In this document: in pieces, positions 43,416 through 43,655 of the stretch
How positions within the stretch are numbered: the first letter of the stretch is position 1
How the letters are laid out: every line of letters begins with the position of its first letter
Assembly: GCF_001815935.1 (NCBI RefSeq)
Contig: NZ_KV823441.1
Coordinates: 1-43,655 of the forward strand
Direction of reading: 5' to 3'
Length of the DNA stretch: 43,655 nucleotides
Source of the DNA: Corynebacterium sp. HMSC04H06
GTDB taxonomy: Bacteria > Actinomycetota > Actinomycetes > Mycobacteriales > Mycobacteriaceae
The notes under the pieces: generated by a model
Told to the model about the DNA's origin: nothing
The model's input: the letters and a program-made list of their open reading frames with translations, nothing else
Database searches by the model: none
Translations under genes and position numbers: made by a program

Positions 43416-43443
43416 AACCCGTCACCAACCGGTGACGGGTTTT
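43416..43443 (+). terminator. tyrS terminator
   Basis: AACCCGTCACC (43416-43426) pairs perfectly with GGTGACGGGTT (43431-43441) around AACC, with TTTT at 43440-43443. It insulates tyrS from the following rRNA promoter. Confidence 0.9.
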
Positions 43444-43536
43444 GCGCGTTTAGCAGGGGATTTGTGGAAAGTCAGAGCGGTATGTAAATTAATCCGAGTC
43501 ACCGCGAGAGCAGGTGACAGGGAGTTAAACTCTAGG

Positions 43537-43566
43537 TTGACTTTGGTTTAAAAGTTGGTCTAAGAT
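43537..43566 (+). promoter_or_regulatory. rRNA operon promoter
   Basis: TTGACT (43537-43542) and TAAGAT (43561-43566) with an 18-bp spacer form the strongest promoter-like pair in the window, preceded by an AT-rich stretch. A weaker second pair, TTACAA (43578-43583) and GACAAT (43600-43605), lies downstream. The context before the rRNA leader identifies it as an rrn promoter. Confidence 0.75.
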
Positions 43567-43632
43567 TTAAATTCCAGTTACAAAGCACGAACTACGCTAG
43601 ACAATAGTGTGGAACGGTTTTGCAACAGTGAT

Positions 43633-43655
43633 GTTTGAGAACTCAATAGTGTGCC
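43633..43655 (+). promoter_or_regulatory. rRNA leader element before 16S rRNA
   Basis: GTTTGAGAACTCAATAGTGT, at the right edge, is a conserved leader sequence I know from actinobacterial rRNA operons, where it lies between promoter and 16S rRNA. The 16S gene itself would start after the window. Confidence 0.7.

Overview
The window is a high-G+C actinobacterial chromosome segment, almost certainly from Corynebacterium or a close relative. The evidence is gene content and order: a PtsG-type enzyme II directly before coaE and uvrB, uvrA followed by infC-rpmI-rplT, pheST followed by argCJBDFRGH, and tyrS followed by an rRNA operon promoter. Many start codons sit 7-8 nt downstream of a TAnnnT -10 box, the signature of leaderless mRNAs that are common in this group. 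I see no CRISPR array, prophage, transposase or large repeat.

Layout. 1-4150 (minus strand): a partial gene that resembles DUF222/13E12 proteins, a DUF368 (PopT-type) membrane protein, and a three-gene polar amino-acid ABC importer (ATPase, permease, lipoprotein). 4280-7750: a tRNA-Leu(CAA) on the minus strand, polA, and an RDD membrane protein. 7988-15480: rpsA, ptsG, coaE, uvrB and two UspA-type stress proteins. 15558-20580 (minus strand): an App1-type phosphatase, a HelD/HelR-type RNA polymerase-recycling ATPase, a DoxX-like membrane protein with a long charged tail, and a metallo-beta-lactamase-fold hydrolase. 20665-25960: uvrA, the infC-rpmI-rplT translation operon with a structured leader, and a SpoU-type RNA methyltransferase. 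26087-29685: pheST. 29832-38712: the complete arginine pathway from N-acetylglutamyl-phosphate to arginine plus its repressor. 39015-41660: an amino-acid permease and ornithine cyclodeaminase. 41882-43655: a Trm112-like mini-protein, tyrS, and the promoter and leader of an rRNA operon whose 16S gene begins beyond the window.

How the parts fit. Arginine metabolism dominates the right third: synthesis (argC-argH), control (argR), and a possible outlet from ornithine to proline (ocd) with a transporter. The same tandem TGnAT elements, 19 bp apart, lie before argC, before argG and, more than 25 kb away, before the ABC importer. I infer that the importer belongs to the ArgR regulon and may carry arginine or a related basic amino acid. 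The remainder is housekeeping: repair (polA, uvrA, uvrB), translation (rpsA, infC, rpmI, rplT, pheST, tyrS), sugar uptake (ptsG) and stress proteins.

I do not see a clearly novel multi-gene system. The points most worth a second look are the shared ARG-box architecture, the infC leader (internal terminator-like hairpin plus an AUC start codon), the DoxX protein with a repeated charged tail and a tandem 27-bp promoter repeat, the paired palindromes at the ptsG promoter, and a tRNA-Leu with a short variable loop.
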